This document shows positions 54,883 to 63,749 of a DNA stretch of 64,000 nucleotides, in pieces. A program made the position numbers and the translations under genes. Each line of letters opens with the position of its first letter. Position 1 is the stretch's first letter. Location of the stretch: NCBI GenBank assembly GCA_030849065.1, contig JASAON010001652.1:124001-188000 (forward strand), read 5' to 3'. The notes under the pieces are model-generated. The model did no database searches, was not told where the DNA came from, and saw nothing but the letters and a program-made list of their open reading frames with translations. Source of the DNA: Jaenimonas drosophilae. Taxonomy: Eukaryota > Euglenozoa > Kinetoplastea > Trypanosomatida > Trypanosomatidae.

Positions 54883-57243
54883 ATGATCCAGCAATGTTTT
54901 ACCCTGCTGCTGGCGCTCTTGTTTGCGGATGTATACACGGTGGATATGAATAAGTGGGTGATCGCCAAAGGCCCCATCAGTCTTCCCAACAACGCCGGAA
55001 CCTTGAAGGATGTCACCGTGAAAACCTTGACCCTCCCAGAGGAACTCCATGGCAACCTCAACCAACACTCCTTCTCCGTGGATTTGGGGAGCAAGTGTCT
55101 TGTCATATCTGGAAGTGCCAAGATGAAGCTCATCACCCTCCCTGCAACCGTTCAGCTCTGTGGTGCCGCAACATTTGATCGCGTGTGTATATCCGACTCA
55201 GACACCTGCCACAGCCAATACTACGAGGTCAGCTCCACAACGCCATGTACCCTGCGTTCATCTGTTGGCATGGGGGTGATTCAAATGTCCCAGGACCTCT
55301 GCACGATGCTCCCGGAGGTGGTGGTCAACTACACAGAAATGGTTCCCATCTACCCGGCATTTGAGGAAGGAAGCTCACCAGTGACCGATTTCCGTTTGTT
55401 CAAGGCCATTGACCAAATCTCTCGAGGAATCCAAAACCTTCCGGTTGACGTTGCTGTTTCCTTCCCCTCCGAGACAGCCGTGCGCTTTAACATAACGGTA
55501 CTCCAGAAAATCCAGATTGATTTGAATAAAACCACCGCCAACATGTTCAACGGCGATGCATTCCCCTCCCTCATATCCAACGCCCTCACCACCCTCAGTG
55601 GGCGCTCCCCGGTCCTTGCCAATGTGATGGACGCCTTCAGTGGATTCACCGTGAAGAATGGCCCTGCTGCAGGCTCCATGATGCTGGATGCCTTCATTCC
55701 AGCAGGCCTCAGCATTCAATTCGACCTGCTCTTCAGTGACTTCCAGTGCAACCCAAGTGGATTCAGGTGTACCTTCCCCGAGGAGGATGGATTCCGTGTG
55801 GGCAACATGGCCATCAAGGGTCTCTCCGACTTTGACATGTTTTTTTCCCACTTCTCGTCCTCCGTTGAAGATGCCATTCAGGCCGCCCTTGTCACCAATG
55901 TATTCCCACTCATTTGCAGCAACAACACCGGTCGATGCACCTTCTTCATTCCCAGCACAGCACCAACCATCGTTCCGCCAATTTGGCTCATGGTTGTGAT
56001 GCCTGTGGTGGCCATTACCGCCACCGTGTTGATTGTGGCCTTCAATCTCCGTCGTCACCGTCGTACGCCGCTCGTGAACCACGACGGAAGCCGCGTCTCA
56101 GAGTGGCGCATCATTGTGGAAGACTCCGCGCTGTGCATGGTCATCTTTGGCTGCATGGCGTGCTTCATCACCTCCAACATCACCTCTGCAGCCACAGTGG
56201 TCATTGGGGGTGAAGTGACGTCCTACGCATTCGGCCTCATCAACACCGTTTCCGACCTGTGGAAGGCAGGTCTGCAGCCCCTCTCCTTCTTTGTGATGGT
56301 CTTCAGCGGCATCTACCCCTACTTCAAGCTGCTCTGCATGCTGCTGTACACGGTGCTGCTGTACCGACCGGACTCCATGGTACTCAAGATCATCGACGTC
56401 ATTGGCAAGTTCTCCTTCCTGGACATGTTTGTGATGCTCATCTTTGTTTCCGGACTGGAGATTCCTGGCGTTGCGGATGTGAACATCCTGGCCTCCTTCT
56501 ATCTCTTCATGGGAGCCACCACCTTCTCCATCGCATGCGGCAACTACGCTACGCACCTCTGGCGCCGCGGCACCTCCGTTCGGGAACTCCCTCCCGCAGC
56601 CCTCCAACGCAGCGGCAGCTCCTCAAGCAATGCACTCTCCAGCCCCAGTCATGCACCGTGCAGCCCTCAGCACGGCCGCCAGATGACCGAATCCGATGTG
56701 GACCCGATGTCTCCCTTGAAGATTGGCGGATCTGCGGTGGCGGAACAAGGAAACATCTTCATGCGCTTTCTGCACCGGGTGTGGTGGTTGGTCTCTATCC
56801 CAGCCTTCTTGTTGGTGCTGGGCCTCACCCTCCCCTGCATCGCCACCACAACTCTCTCCTACCGTGTGGGCGGAGTGGCCTCCATCATCGCCCCACCTTC
56901 AGATTTTACCCTCATTACCCTCTCCAACGCCCCCGGCATCCCCTCGTTGCTCTTGGGTCTCGTCACCGTCATTGCTGCTCCCTTGTTGTGTTCTCTCTTC
57001 TACGAAGAAACGGCCTTCATTGGGGCGTGGACGGCTGGTGATGTGATGCTCCTTGCCTGCATTGCCGGACTGTTGCAACTCAACCAGTTTGTTCAGTTCA
57101 TTCTTGGCGGTGACTTTGATGCCGTTTACAACGCACATGCCCAGCTTCACTGGCCGCTGATTCCACTCTTGATCGCGTCGCTGGTGATTTGGGCACTGCA
57201 GATTGCCTACTTCATTGGGGTACGCAAACGTTGGTTCAAGTAG
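54883..57243 (+). CDS. PqiA-like membrane protein with ectodomain, paralogue 4
   Basis: The protein has 786 residues. The signal peptide is MIQQCFTLLLALLFADVY. The ectodomain (about 20-362) has Cys and sequons and an alternating hydrophobic pattern at about 180-215 that suggests long beta strands. A membrane helix lies at about 365-387. The first PqiA-like unit (about 408-563) carries TVSDLWKAGLQPLS and GKFSFLDMFVML. The Ser/Pro-rich linker (about 565-620) is unrelated to that of paralogue 3. The second unit (about 623-770) has GAWTAGDVMLLACIAGLLQL. It ends in a short Arg/Lys tail (VRKRWFK). Close identity to paralogue 3 in one block only marks recent conversion. Confidence 0.77.
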   Translation: MIQQCFTLLLALLFADVYTVDMNKWVIAKGPISLPNNAGTLKDVTVKTLTLPEELHGNLNQHSFSVDLGSKCLVISGSAKMKLITLPATVQLCGAATFDRVCISDSDTCHSQYYEVSSTTPCTLRSSVGMGVIQMSQDLCTMLPEVVVNYTEMVPIYPAFEEGSSPVTDFRLFKAIDQISRGIQNLPVDVAVSFPSETAVRFNITVLQKIQIDLNKTTANMFNGDAFPSLISNALTTLSGRSPVLANVMDAFSGFTVKNGPAAGSMMLDAFIPAGLSIQFDLLFSDFQCNPSGFRCTFPEEDGFRVGNMAIKGLSDFDMFFSHFSSSVEDAIQAALVTNVFPLICSNNTGRCTFFIPSTAPTIVPPIWLMVVMPVVAITATVLIVAFNLRRHRRTPLVNHDGSRVSEWRIIVEDSALCMVIFGCMACFITSNITSAATVVIGGEVTSYAFGLINTVSDLWKAGLQPLSFFVMVFSGIYPYFKLLCMLLYTVLLYRPDSMVLKIIDVIGKFSFLDMFVMLIFVSGLEIPGVADVNILASFYLFMGATTFSIACGNYATHLWRRGTSVRELPPAALQRSGSSSSNALSSPSHAPCSPQHGRQMTESDVDPMSPLKIGGSAVAEQGNIFMRFLHRVWWLVSIPAFLLVLGLTLPCIATTTLSYRVGGVASIIAPPSDFTLITLSNAPGIPSLLLGLVTVIAAPLLCSLFYEETAFIGAWTAGDVMLLACIAGLLQLNQFVQFILGGDFDAVYNAHAQLHWPLIPLLIASLVIWALQIAYFIGVRKRWFK
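56022..56582 (+). repeat. Gene-conversion tract, copy B
   Basis: Partner of 52862-53422, at a constant offset of 3160 bp with no indels. It covers most of the first PqiA-like unit, from the membrane helix to the start of the linker. Confidence 0.9.
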
Positions 57244-58492
57244 CACATATCCCCAACCCGCAGCAGCAACACACAGGCAGCCTTTCAGGCACAAGATTCT
57301 TCTTTTTTTTTTTCGTTGTGAAACTTATACATTTATTGGTTGTTTTTCTTGTTGTTGTGTTTATCACCAGGCCCCCAAAAAGAGTAGTTATATCGCGATG
57401 GTAGAGGACGCAGTGGCCATTCATTGCGTTCGTCTCTCTATGATTTTTTCCAGTTAGTTTTTTTTCTTTTTGCTCAAGTGTGTACGTCTGCCCATAGCCA
57501 TGAAGGAAGCAAACAAACCAATTCGGTGTTGTGTTGGGGTTGTGGCTTCACCGTAAGGTGAGTTGTCGGCTACGGAGGCATCATGATTGTGAGTGTTTCT
57601 TTGTTTCCTCCTCTTCATTTTTTTTTTTTACTCTCTCCAACTGGAGTTGTTGTGCAGCATTTTTGGGCGTGTTACTTTGTGAAGCAGTACATTGATTCGT
57701 GTGGGTGGATATCTTTGTTGTTTCGCGCACTGCCCGTCCATGTTTCAGCCACGGCTCTTTTTTTTCCCCCCTTTCCCCTTTCTTGTGTGTGTGTGAGGTC
57801 CGATGCACTTCTGGCGTTTCATCCATTCTCATGCTCGTGTGTGGTGTGGTGATGCATGCCTCCTTCTCTTTCATCTGGTCTAACAACCTCCTTCCCGCCG
57901 TCGAACTGATGTAGTTCGCGTGGATGAACAGGTAGTAGCTGAGAAAGAGAGTGAAGGTATCGACGGAGACTTCTTGCTCCTTCAGTGTTTATACTTTGAT
58001 GTTGTTTTTGTGCTTTACTTTTTGTACATAACTCGTGGTCTTTTGATTGGTCCGCATTGAGCAGAGGGGGGCAACGAGATGTACAACACCGTGTACAGCA
58101 CGAATACCAAAAAAAAAAAATACCGAATTTGTTTTGTTTGCTGTACGTTGCCATGTGTGTGGGGAGTGAGGAAAAACAACCAAAAGGAAGACAGAGTTGA
58201 CGTCTTCGACAAGCATCACGGGCCAATCCGCTTTTACCACGAAGGACGAATCAAAAAAGGGAAAGAGAAAAAAAAACTTCGGTTTTCAGTTTTGTTCGCT
58301 TGTCTGGGTCAGGCAACACAAAAGAAAGCAACCACATGTTTTGCTGCTCGTGCATGCCTTGCATGATACCCCACTCCAAACGTGTGGGATTAAACAACCG
58401 CGTACACATGAATCACTATCTTCTCTCCGTGTTTTATTTCTGCATTGACGTGTAGCAGATTTATTAGATATTTCTTCACTGGTGTTGTGCAG
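57244..58492. other. Longest spacer in the window, 1249 bp
   Basis: It is strongly T-rich, with poly-T tracts at about 57302-57315, 57457-57472 and 57617-57630 and an A-run of 12 at about 58109-58120. Short frames occur, but none looks coding, and no tRNA or other RNA is recognised. It ends in GTGCAG directly before the next ATG. Confidence 0.5.
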
Positions 58493-60214
58493 ATGTCCTC
58501 CAGTGCATCGGACGTGTGCATCATCGATGATGCCTCTTCCGCTGGCCAGGAGCAGGACTTTGACGTGGATCCTCCTCGCGAGAGCAGCGGGTCCTCCTAC
58601 TCCTACCACAGCAGCTTCGTGGGGGAAGAAGAAGTGAGTACCCCGTCCACGCATCGTGAGGTGGTGCGAGTGAGTGTTGCCACCGCCACCGACGATGTGC
58701 TTCCGCAAGAAGCCGTCGATGGTTCCTTGGCCAACAGGTTGGAGGATCTCGCCCAGCGCATCACTTCATCATCATCTCCCCTGCACACCACGAGGCACGT
58801 GGCGGCATCAACATGGTCTCCGCCTCCTACCCAGTGGAGAGAGCACTGGGCAGCCAAACGCTTGGCCCTGAAGCGCGCTCGCTCTACATCCGCCGAGGAG
58901 GCATCTCAGGTTTATGGTGGTGCAACATGCAAAGCCGAAGTGCATCAGCCCGTATGGATGGACGCGCTCTCCACCCAACTGTCTGCGGTGGAGGCGGCAC
59001 TGCAATCGGTGCCACACAAGATGGATGGTGGTGGCATCAAGCATGAGGCCATCTCTCTCTTTCCGGCGGCAGTCATCCTCACACGGTCTAATCACCCACA
59101 GTCAGCAGCCACATCGGCACTAGTACAGCCAACAAAGCCACAAAAGCAAGCCGTCTTACGTGGAGCTGGCAAGGGCAGCTGCAGCACCACCACCACCAAC
59201 AATTTGGATCATGTGGCGGCTGAAATGATGGACCGCGCGGCCACCTCCACAGCCATCACCGCCTTGTATGAGGAGATGCACTCCAACCTCGTCAATCACC
59301 TACGCCTGCTCAGCATTATCTTCGCACGCGACGCTGGTGCCGTGGATGTACAGGAGAACCTTCAAGTGCTGGAGGATGTGGCAGAGAGGCTCTCCGCCCT
59401 GCGTGTGCAGGCACAGGCACTGGCTTCTTTCAACCATGTGCGCGAGGATCATCCTTCAGCCTTGGAAGCATCCACGAGCTCTTCCATGGTGGCGGGCAAT
59501 CCACCTCACCCATGGGGGCCTGCTGGCCTGGCATACATCCAGTCGTTGGAGAGGAAGGTGGCGGAGGCATCCAGGGCTGAGTCGGTGATGGGGGAGAAGG
59601 TCAAGGCTGCACAACAGAGCATTGTTGGGTGGATGGAGAAGTGCCGAGCGTTGGGTGAGCGTCTTGAACAGGAAGAGGATGGGATGGTGAAGAAGGATGT
59701 GCTGAAGCAGATCTACACCAACCAAAAGGAGCACCTCTGTGCTGTTGTGCGGCGATTTGGTTGGACGGTGCTTGAGAGCAGCAACCAGCAGTTGGTGCTT
59801 CAACATGCCCTCAATCCATCTCTGCGTCGGACGGTGGTGATGGGGGAGGCTCTTGATGATGGGATTGCCATGGCATTGGCTCGTGATGTGCTGAGTACGG
59901 CGGAGATCCTCCCCACGCCGCCCATTACCACACACGTTGCTGCGCAGTTAGAAACGAAGGAGGAAGCTGGGCCTCCCGCAGATGTGCAGGCAGAAGTGGT
60001 GAAGGATGCCCCACAAGAAGAAGAAGATGCGGCTACTGAAGGAGATGAAAGTGCTCCCGAAGAGGATGCAGAGGAGGAACATGTGGGCGAAGTACAAGCT
60101 GAGGAGTTGGAGAAAGATGGAGATGAAGATGATGATGATGATGCATCCACTACAGACACAGAGGAAGATGATGAGGCCTTCAGCAATCCATTTGCTCAGC
60201 CAGAATGTGTGTGA
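58493..60214 (+). CDS. Hypothetical protein with coiled coil and acidic C-terminus
   Basis: The protein has 573 residues from ATG 58493; this ATG directly follows CAG, so the mRNA leader may be formed by the spliced leader alone or the acceptor may lie further up. The N-terminal 180 residues are Ser/Thr-rich and low complexity. A helical region spans about 240-420 (NLVNHLRLLSIIFARDAG, YIQSLERKVAEASRAESV). A compact alpha/beta-looking segment follows at about 415-460 (VVRRFGWTVLESSNQQLVL). The C-terminal 90 residues are mostly Glu/Asp. There is no signal or membrane segment. A nuclear or cytoskeletal protein is possible; no family is recognised. Confidence 0.7.
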   Translation: MSSSASDVCIIDDASSAGQEQDFDVDPPRESSGSSYSYHSSFVGEEEVSTPSTHREVVRVSVATATDDVLPQEAVDGSLANRLEDLAQRITSSSSPLHTTRHVAASTWSPPPTQWREHWAAKRLALKRARSTSAEEASQVYGGATCKAEVHQPVWMDALSTQLSAVEAALQSVPHKMDGGGIKHEAISLFPAAVILTRSNHPQSAATSALVQPTKPQKQAVLRGAGKGSCSTTTTNNLDHVAAEMMDRAATSTAITALYEEMHSNLVNHLRLLSIIFARDAGAVDVQENLQVLEDVAERLSALRVQAQALASFNHVREDHPSALEASTSSSMVAGNPPHPWGPAGLAYIQSLERKVAEASRAESVMGEKVKAAQQSIVGWMEKCRALGERLEQEEDGMVKKDVLKQIYTNQKEHLCAVVRRFGWTVLESSNQQLVLQHALNPSLRRTVVMGEALDDGIAMALARDVLSTAEILPTPPITTHVAAQLETKEEAGPPADVQAEVVKDAPQEEEDAATEGDESAPEEDAEEEHVGEVQAEELEKDGDEDDDDDASTTDTEEDDEAFSNPFAQPECV

Positions 60215-60389
60215 TGGTGCATGTACTCCTGTTTCGTTAAAGCTGTGTTGCGCAGAGCCACTACCTGTGTGCCTCAGTGCATTCACCTTCACCTTCTTGC
60301 CATGTATGTACCATACCCCCCCCTCTTCTTCACTTCATGATGTTGTTTAGCTTCCTTGTTCTAGCACACACGCAGAGGGCGCACTCATC
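60215..60389. other. Short spacer
   Basis: It contains a C-run at 60316-60325 followed by T/C-rich DNA, then TTTAG with AG at 60350-60351, a candidate acceptor for the monooxygenase gene. Confidence 0.45.
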
Positions 60390-61745
60390 ATGCGGGTACT
60401 CATTGTGGGTGCTGGACTCTCCGGCCTTACCTTGGCCACTTTTCTTCGCCGGCTGAACATTGACTGCCTCGTGCTGGAGAAGGCTCCGTATCTCCTGGCC
60501 AACTACGCCAACCCTTTTGTGCTCTACGCCAACGCCCTGAGCTGCTACAAGGCCTTTGGCCTGGACCACATTTATCGCCACGAGGATGTGGATCAGATGG
60601 AGGCCCCTTTTGGCATCATGGATGACCATCAACGGTGGCTGTTGCGGCTGCGCAATCGCACCGTGCGGCTCAGTGCCTTGGGTGCCGAGGACGTGATTCC
60701 GTATAGCACCGCACCAAAGGCCAATAGTGAATCGGTTGTTTCCACGCGTCTGGCGGAGCAGCGCAAGATGGAGCTCGGTGAGGTGCCCCTTCGCGCCGTC
60801 CTCTCCTCGGAGAATCTGCGTGAGTCTCTGCGGCGCCACATCCCAACCATCAAGTTTGGTTATGATGTGGTGGATCTTGTGCCGCATGATGGCATCAAGG
60901 GTGGTGTGCATGCCCTTGGCGCAGATGGCAGCACCGAGTGGGGTGATGTGGTGGTTGGTGCCGATGGCATGTTCTCCACCATTCGACGGCTCCTGTACCC
61001 AGAGGAGCACATTGGCACCAGCTGGCGCTCACTCGGCATCACCCAAGTGGATGGCTGCTCCGCCTCCACCACCCATGGCGTACAGCATCCCTGTGAATTG
61101 TGGGGCGATGGGGTATCTCTCTCCATTTACCCGCACGCCGGCCTCCATCGCAACCGTGTGGGCTTCACCGCCACCCTCGCCACCCCACTGCACACCCTCG
61201 TGGACCCATCCACGGCAGACCGCGACGGGTGTGAGGCACTTCAACCACTGCTGGAGCGCTCCTTCGCCCACTTTGGGGATGGGGTGGCCTCCATCTTCCG
61301 CCAGATGGACTACGCCGCACCGTCAGAGCTGTTGGAGGTGCCCGTGATGCCGCGCTGGTTTAATCGCCGCGCCGTTCTCATTGGAGATGCGGCGCACGGC
61401 TCATTGCCATCCTTTTTGCAACAGGATGCCTCACTCTGCGTCGAGGATGCCGCCATCTTGGCCACCTCTCTCGTGGACATCCCACTTCAGCGTGATTCCG
61501 GCTATGAGTACGCCTTTGCGCAGTATGAATCCGTGCGACGAGATCGTGTGGAGCGGTACATTCGTCAATCCCGACGCGCACGGCGCTTCTCCAACACTTC
61601 CCACACCACACTCCGCAACACGGCACTCCGCCTCACCCCATCACCACTGGTTTATGCACTACAACGTTGGCTCTCCAACTGGACGTACAGTGCGCAGCAG
61701 CTCGAGGTGGATCCCAAGACGAAGATGGAAACGGCCTTTCGTTGA
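60390..61745 (+). CDS. FAD-dependent monooxygenase (aromatic hydroxylase/epoxidase type)
   Basis: The protein has 451 residues. The N-terminus has the FAD-binding Rossmann motif VGAGLSGL ending at Glu30 (LVLEK). The second conserved patch VVVGADGMFSTIRR at about 189-202 and the GD motif LIGDAAHGSLPSF at about 330-342 are the hallmarks of class A flavin monooxygenases (the PHBH/UbiH/zeaxanthin epoxidase superfamily). The substrate cannot be read from sequence; aromatic or polyketide hydroxylation are options. No membrane helix is clear, although a hydrophobic C-terminal stretch (VYALQRWLSNW) might touch membranes. It looks intact and active. The adjacent DPH3 gene is unrelated. Confidence 0.82.
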   Translation: MRVLIVGAGLSGLTLATFLRRLNIDCLVLEKAPYLLANYANPFVLYANALSCYKAFGLDHIYRHEDVDQMEAPFGIMDDHQRWLLRLRNRTVRLSALGAEDVIPYSTAPKANSESVVSTRLAEQRKMELGEVPLRAVLSSENLRESLRRHIPTIKFGYDVVDLVPHDGIKGGVHALGADGSTEWGDVVVGADGMFSTIRRLLYPEEHIGTSWRSLGITQVDGCSASTTHGVQHPCELWGDGVSLSIYPHAGLHRNRVGFTATLATPLHTLVDPSTADRDGCEALQPLLERSFAHFGDGVASIFRQMDYAAPSELLEVPVMPRWFNRRAVLIGDAAHGSLPSFLQQDASLCVEDAAILATSLVDIPLQRDSGYEYAFAQYESVRRDRVERYIRQSRRARRFSNTSHTTLRNTALRLTPSPLVYALQRWLSNWTYSAQQLEVDPKTKMETAFR

Positions 61746-61891
61746 GTCGGTCCGAGTTTTTTGGATGTTCACAGAAGATGCCAGTGAGATGACGGTGTAT
61801 CACACACCTCCTACTACTTCTTCACCTATGTGTATGTGTCTGTTGTATGTGATGGTGCATCTATATAATTTTTCATTTCTAACACCAACGA

Positions 61892-61936
61892 TCTTTTCTC
61901 TCTCTCTCTCTCATTGTTTCTTCATCATGGGTTTAG
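61892..61936 (+). promoter_or_regulatory. Candidate trans-splice acceptor for DPH3
   Basis: A CT-repeat tract is followed by AG at 61935-61936. It removes the ATG at 61927 and supports the DPH3 start at 61968. Confidence 0.55.
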
Positions 61937-61967
61937 ATTGCTATTGCTTGTGTTCGCCTCCATCAAC

Positions 61968-62198
61968 ATGGAGTCCTTCCACTATGAAGAGGTGCAGCTC
62001 ACAGAGATGGAGCTGGATGGAGGCTGCCTCCGGTACCCATGCCCATGCGGGGATCTCTTCGAGCTCCTCCTCGTTGACCTCGCTGCAGGCTCAGACGTGG
62101 CACAATGCCCAACCTGCTCGCTCACCATCAAGGTTCTCTTCACCCCACAGGAGCGCGATGCGATGCTCAAGCGCGGAGGCATCACTGCGACGCACTAA
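61968..62198 (+). CDS. DPH3: Diphthamide biosynthesis protein 3 (CSL zinc finger)
   Basis: The protein has 76 residues, the usual size. The text YPCPCGDLFEL (about 23-33) and CPTCSLTIKVLF (about 47-58) gives the CxCx...CxxC zinc site of the CSL family. DPH3 is the iron/electron carrier for the DPH1-DPH2 radical enzyme that starts diphthamide formation on elongation factor 2; yeast Kti11 also supports Elongator-dependent tRNA modification. It acts in the cytosol. The start at 61968 is supported by the acceptor at 61936, and the family N-terminus (F-Y/H-x-E-V-L) is preserved as FHYEEVQL. Confidence 0.92.
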   Translation: MESFHYEEVQLTEMELDGGCLRYPCPCGDLFELLLVDLAAGSDVAQCPTCSLTIKVLFTPQERDAMLKRGGITATH

Positions 62199-62579
62199 GG
62201 CATTGGTGTGCATGAGCTCTCTCCCTCCCTGCTTCAGACTTCCCTCTACAACTTCCACGTCATAGGGGCATGAATGAATTGATATTTCCCCAACTTTTGG
62301 ATTGTTTTGCGTGCTTCAGCAACACTAATCTAATTCATACACATGTTGTGTGAGTACCTGCCACTAACTACGACTCCTCTTCTCAATATATCTTTGATTG
62401 ACTTGATGTGTGCCTTCAACCCCCCCCCTCCTTTGGTTCTGTGTACGTACGTGTTTGTTCTTCATCTCCCTTTGTTGAACTTCAGCTAGGCGAGGCATTT
62501 GGCTGCTTCATAAGAACCAGTTCCAACTGTGTACGAATAAAAATCCAGACCTCCACACAATCACATCTTGTGCTGAGAG
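62199..62579. other. Intergenic spacer, 381 bp
   Basis: It contains a C-run at 62420-62429 followed by T/C-rich DNA. Nothing else was recognised. Confidence 0.55.
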
Positions 62580-63749
62580 ATGCTGCGTCGCTTCATTCTT
62601 CGTGGGGCCACCCACACCCCTTCTCCACAGACATCCAGCACCTCCCCTTCCTCCTACTTGTGCTACGCCGTACGTTTGTGTTCTGGCGTGAGTGGGGCCA
62701 CACGAGAGGCCATCACCAAGTCTCTCACCTCTCTCAAGGAAGAGAGCAAAGGCCAGAGCCTGGACTTGGGCGATATGAGTGATGCCATGAAGATGGTGAG
62801 TAGGTCCTTGCAGGAGTGCAGCACCAAGCACAAGGTGGAGGATGTGAAGGTGAAGGCAAAGATGGCCACTCTCGCTGCGTCGCTGAAGGCCTACAACTCA
62901 CGTCTAGCCAACATGCAGAATGAGGCCCGCTCTCTCCAAGGAGATGTGGATGCACTCCTCAAGCTCATGTGGGGCACGGATTCGCCCAGCCCAGCTAGCT
63001 TCTCCACGCCACCACCACCACCATCAACGCCCACGCCGGCAGAGGAAGTGGCGAAGGCGGCACCTGTCGCGGAGGCGGAGACGTTCGAGGTGGATCCACC
63101 CATCCTCTCCAAGATATTGGATGAGAAGCCGGCGGTGGAGCAGGTGGAAGGGGAGAAGGTGATGAATGGGGGTGGCAAATCTCAAGATGCATCAGCATCC
63201 GCCACGGAAGAGATCGAGGTGGAGTCTATTGAGGTGGAGGTGGAGCAGCCCGAGGATGCCGTCGATAGCATGGCCGTCACCGACATCACCAAGGAGCTCT
63301 TTGAGCATGGCGTGAGCTTCTCCGACTGCCTCGATGCTCAATCTCTGCGCACACGCTATAAGGAGTACCTTGGTGGCATGCACAAGCCCAAGGAGGCCGC
63401 CTCACCACACACAGCGCCTCTCGAGACCAACACCCAACAACCCCGGATGCCCCCCAGGACGCAGGACTACCAACAGCAGCAGCAGCAGTACAACCAAGGT
63501 GCCCCCAACACCAGTGAGAGTGGGGTGGCGCATGATCCCTACCCCAACGCACACCGCAAGATGGTGGACCCGATGCGAACGGTGTGGGAGATCAAGCAGG
63601 AGCTGGCGTCGGAGAAGGGCATCGACGTGAACTCCGTCGATTTGTGGAGCGGCAAGACGAAACTCGAGGATAAGAAGCGGCTCTATGACTACCCATCCAT
63701 CCAGAGCTACCCGATTGAGGTACGCCAGAAGGGGGATGTACCACAGTGA
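62580..63749 (+). CDS. Protein with N-terminal targeting-like region and C-terminal ubiquitin-like fold
   Basis: The protein has 389 residues. The first 35 residues are rich in Arg, Ser and Thr without acids, resembling a mitochondrial presequence. Residues about 40-120 are helical (KVKAKMATLAASLKAYNSRL). The middle is Pro/Glu/Ala-rich and acidic. A helical segment at about 235-265 (ELFEHGVSFSDCLDAQSLR) resembles a SAP-like helix pair. The last 60 residues (about 328-385) follow ubiquitin secondary structure: TVWEIKQELASEKGIDVNSV, LWSGKTKLEDKKRLYDYPSI, SYPIEVRQKG. The final Gly-Gly of ubiquitin is absent, so conjugation is not expected. Function is unknown. Confidence 0.68.
   Translation: MLRRFILRGATHTPSPQTSSTSPSSYLCYAVRLCSGVSGATREAITKSLTSLKEESKGQSLDLGDMSDAMKMVSRSLQECSTKHKVEDVKVKAKMATLAASLKAYNSRLANMQNEARSLQGDVDALLKLMWGTDSPSPASFSTPPPPPSTPTPAEEVAKAAPVAEAETFEVDPPILSKILDEKPAVEQVEGEKVMNGGGKSQDASASATEEIEVESIEVEVEQPEDAVDSMAVTDITKELFEHGVSFSDCLDAQSLRTRYKEYLGGMHKPKEAASPHTAPLETNTQQPRMPPRTQDYQQQQQQYNQGAPNTSESGVAHDPYPNAHRKMVDPMRTVWEIKQELASEKGIDVNSVDLWSGKTKLEDKKRLYDYPSIQSYPIEVRQKGDVPQ

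Noticed and set aside
57583..57914. Frames of 71-89 codons in the longest spacer
   Set aside because: Phe/Val/Leu-rich translation of T-rich DNA; no evidence of a gene.
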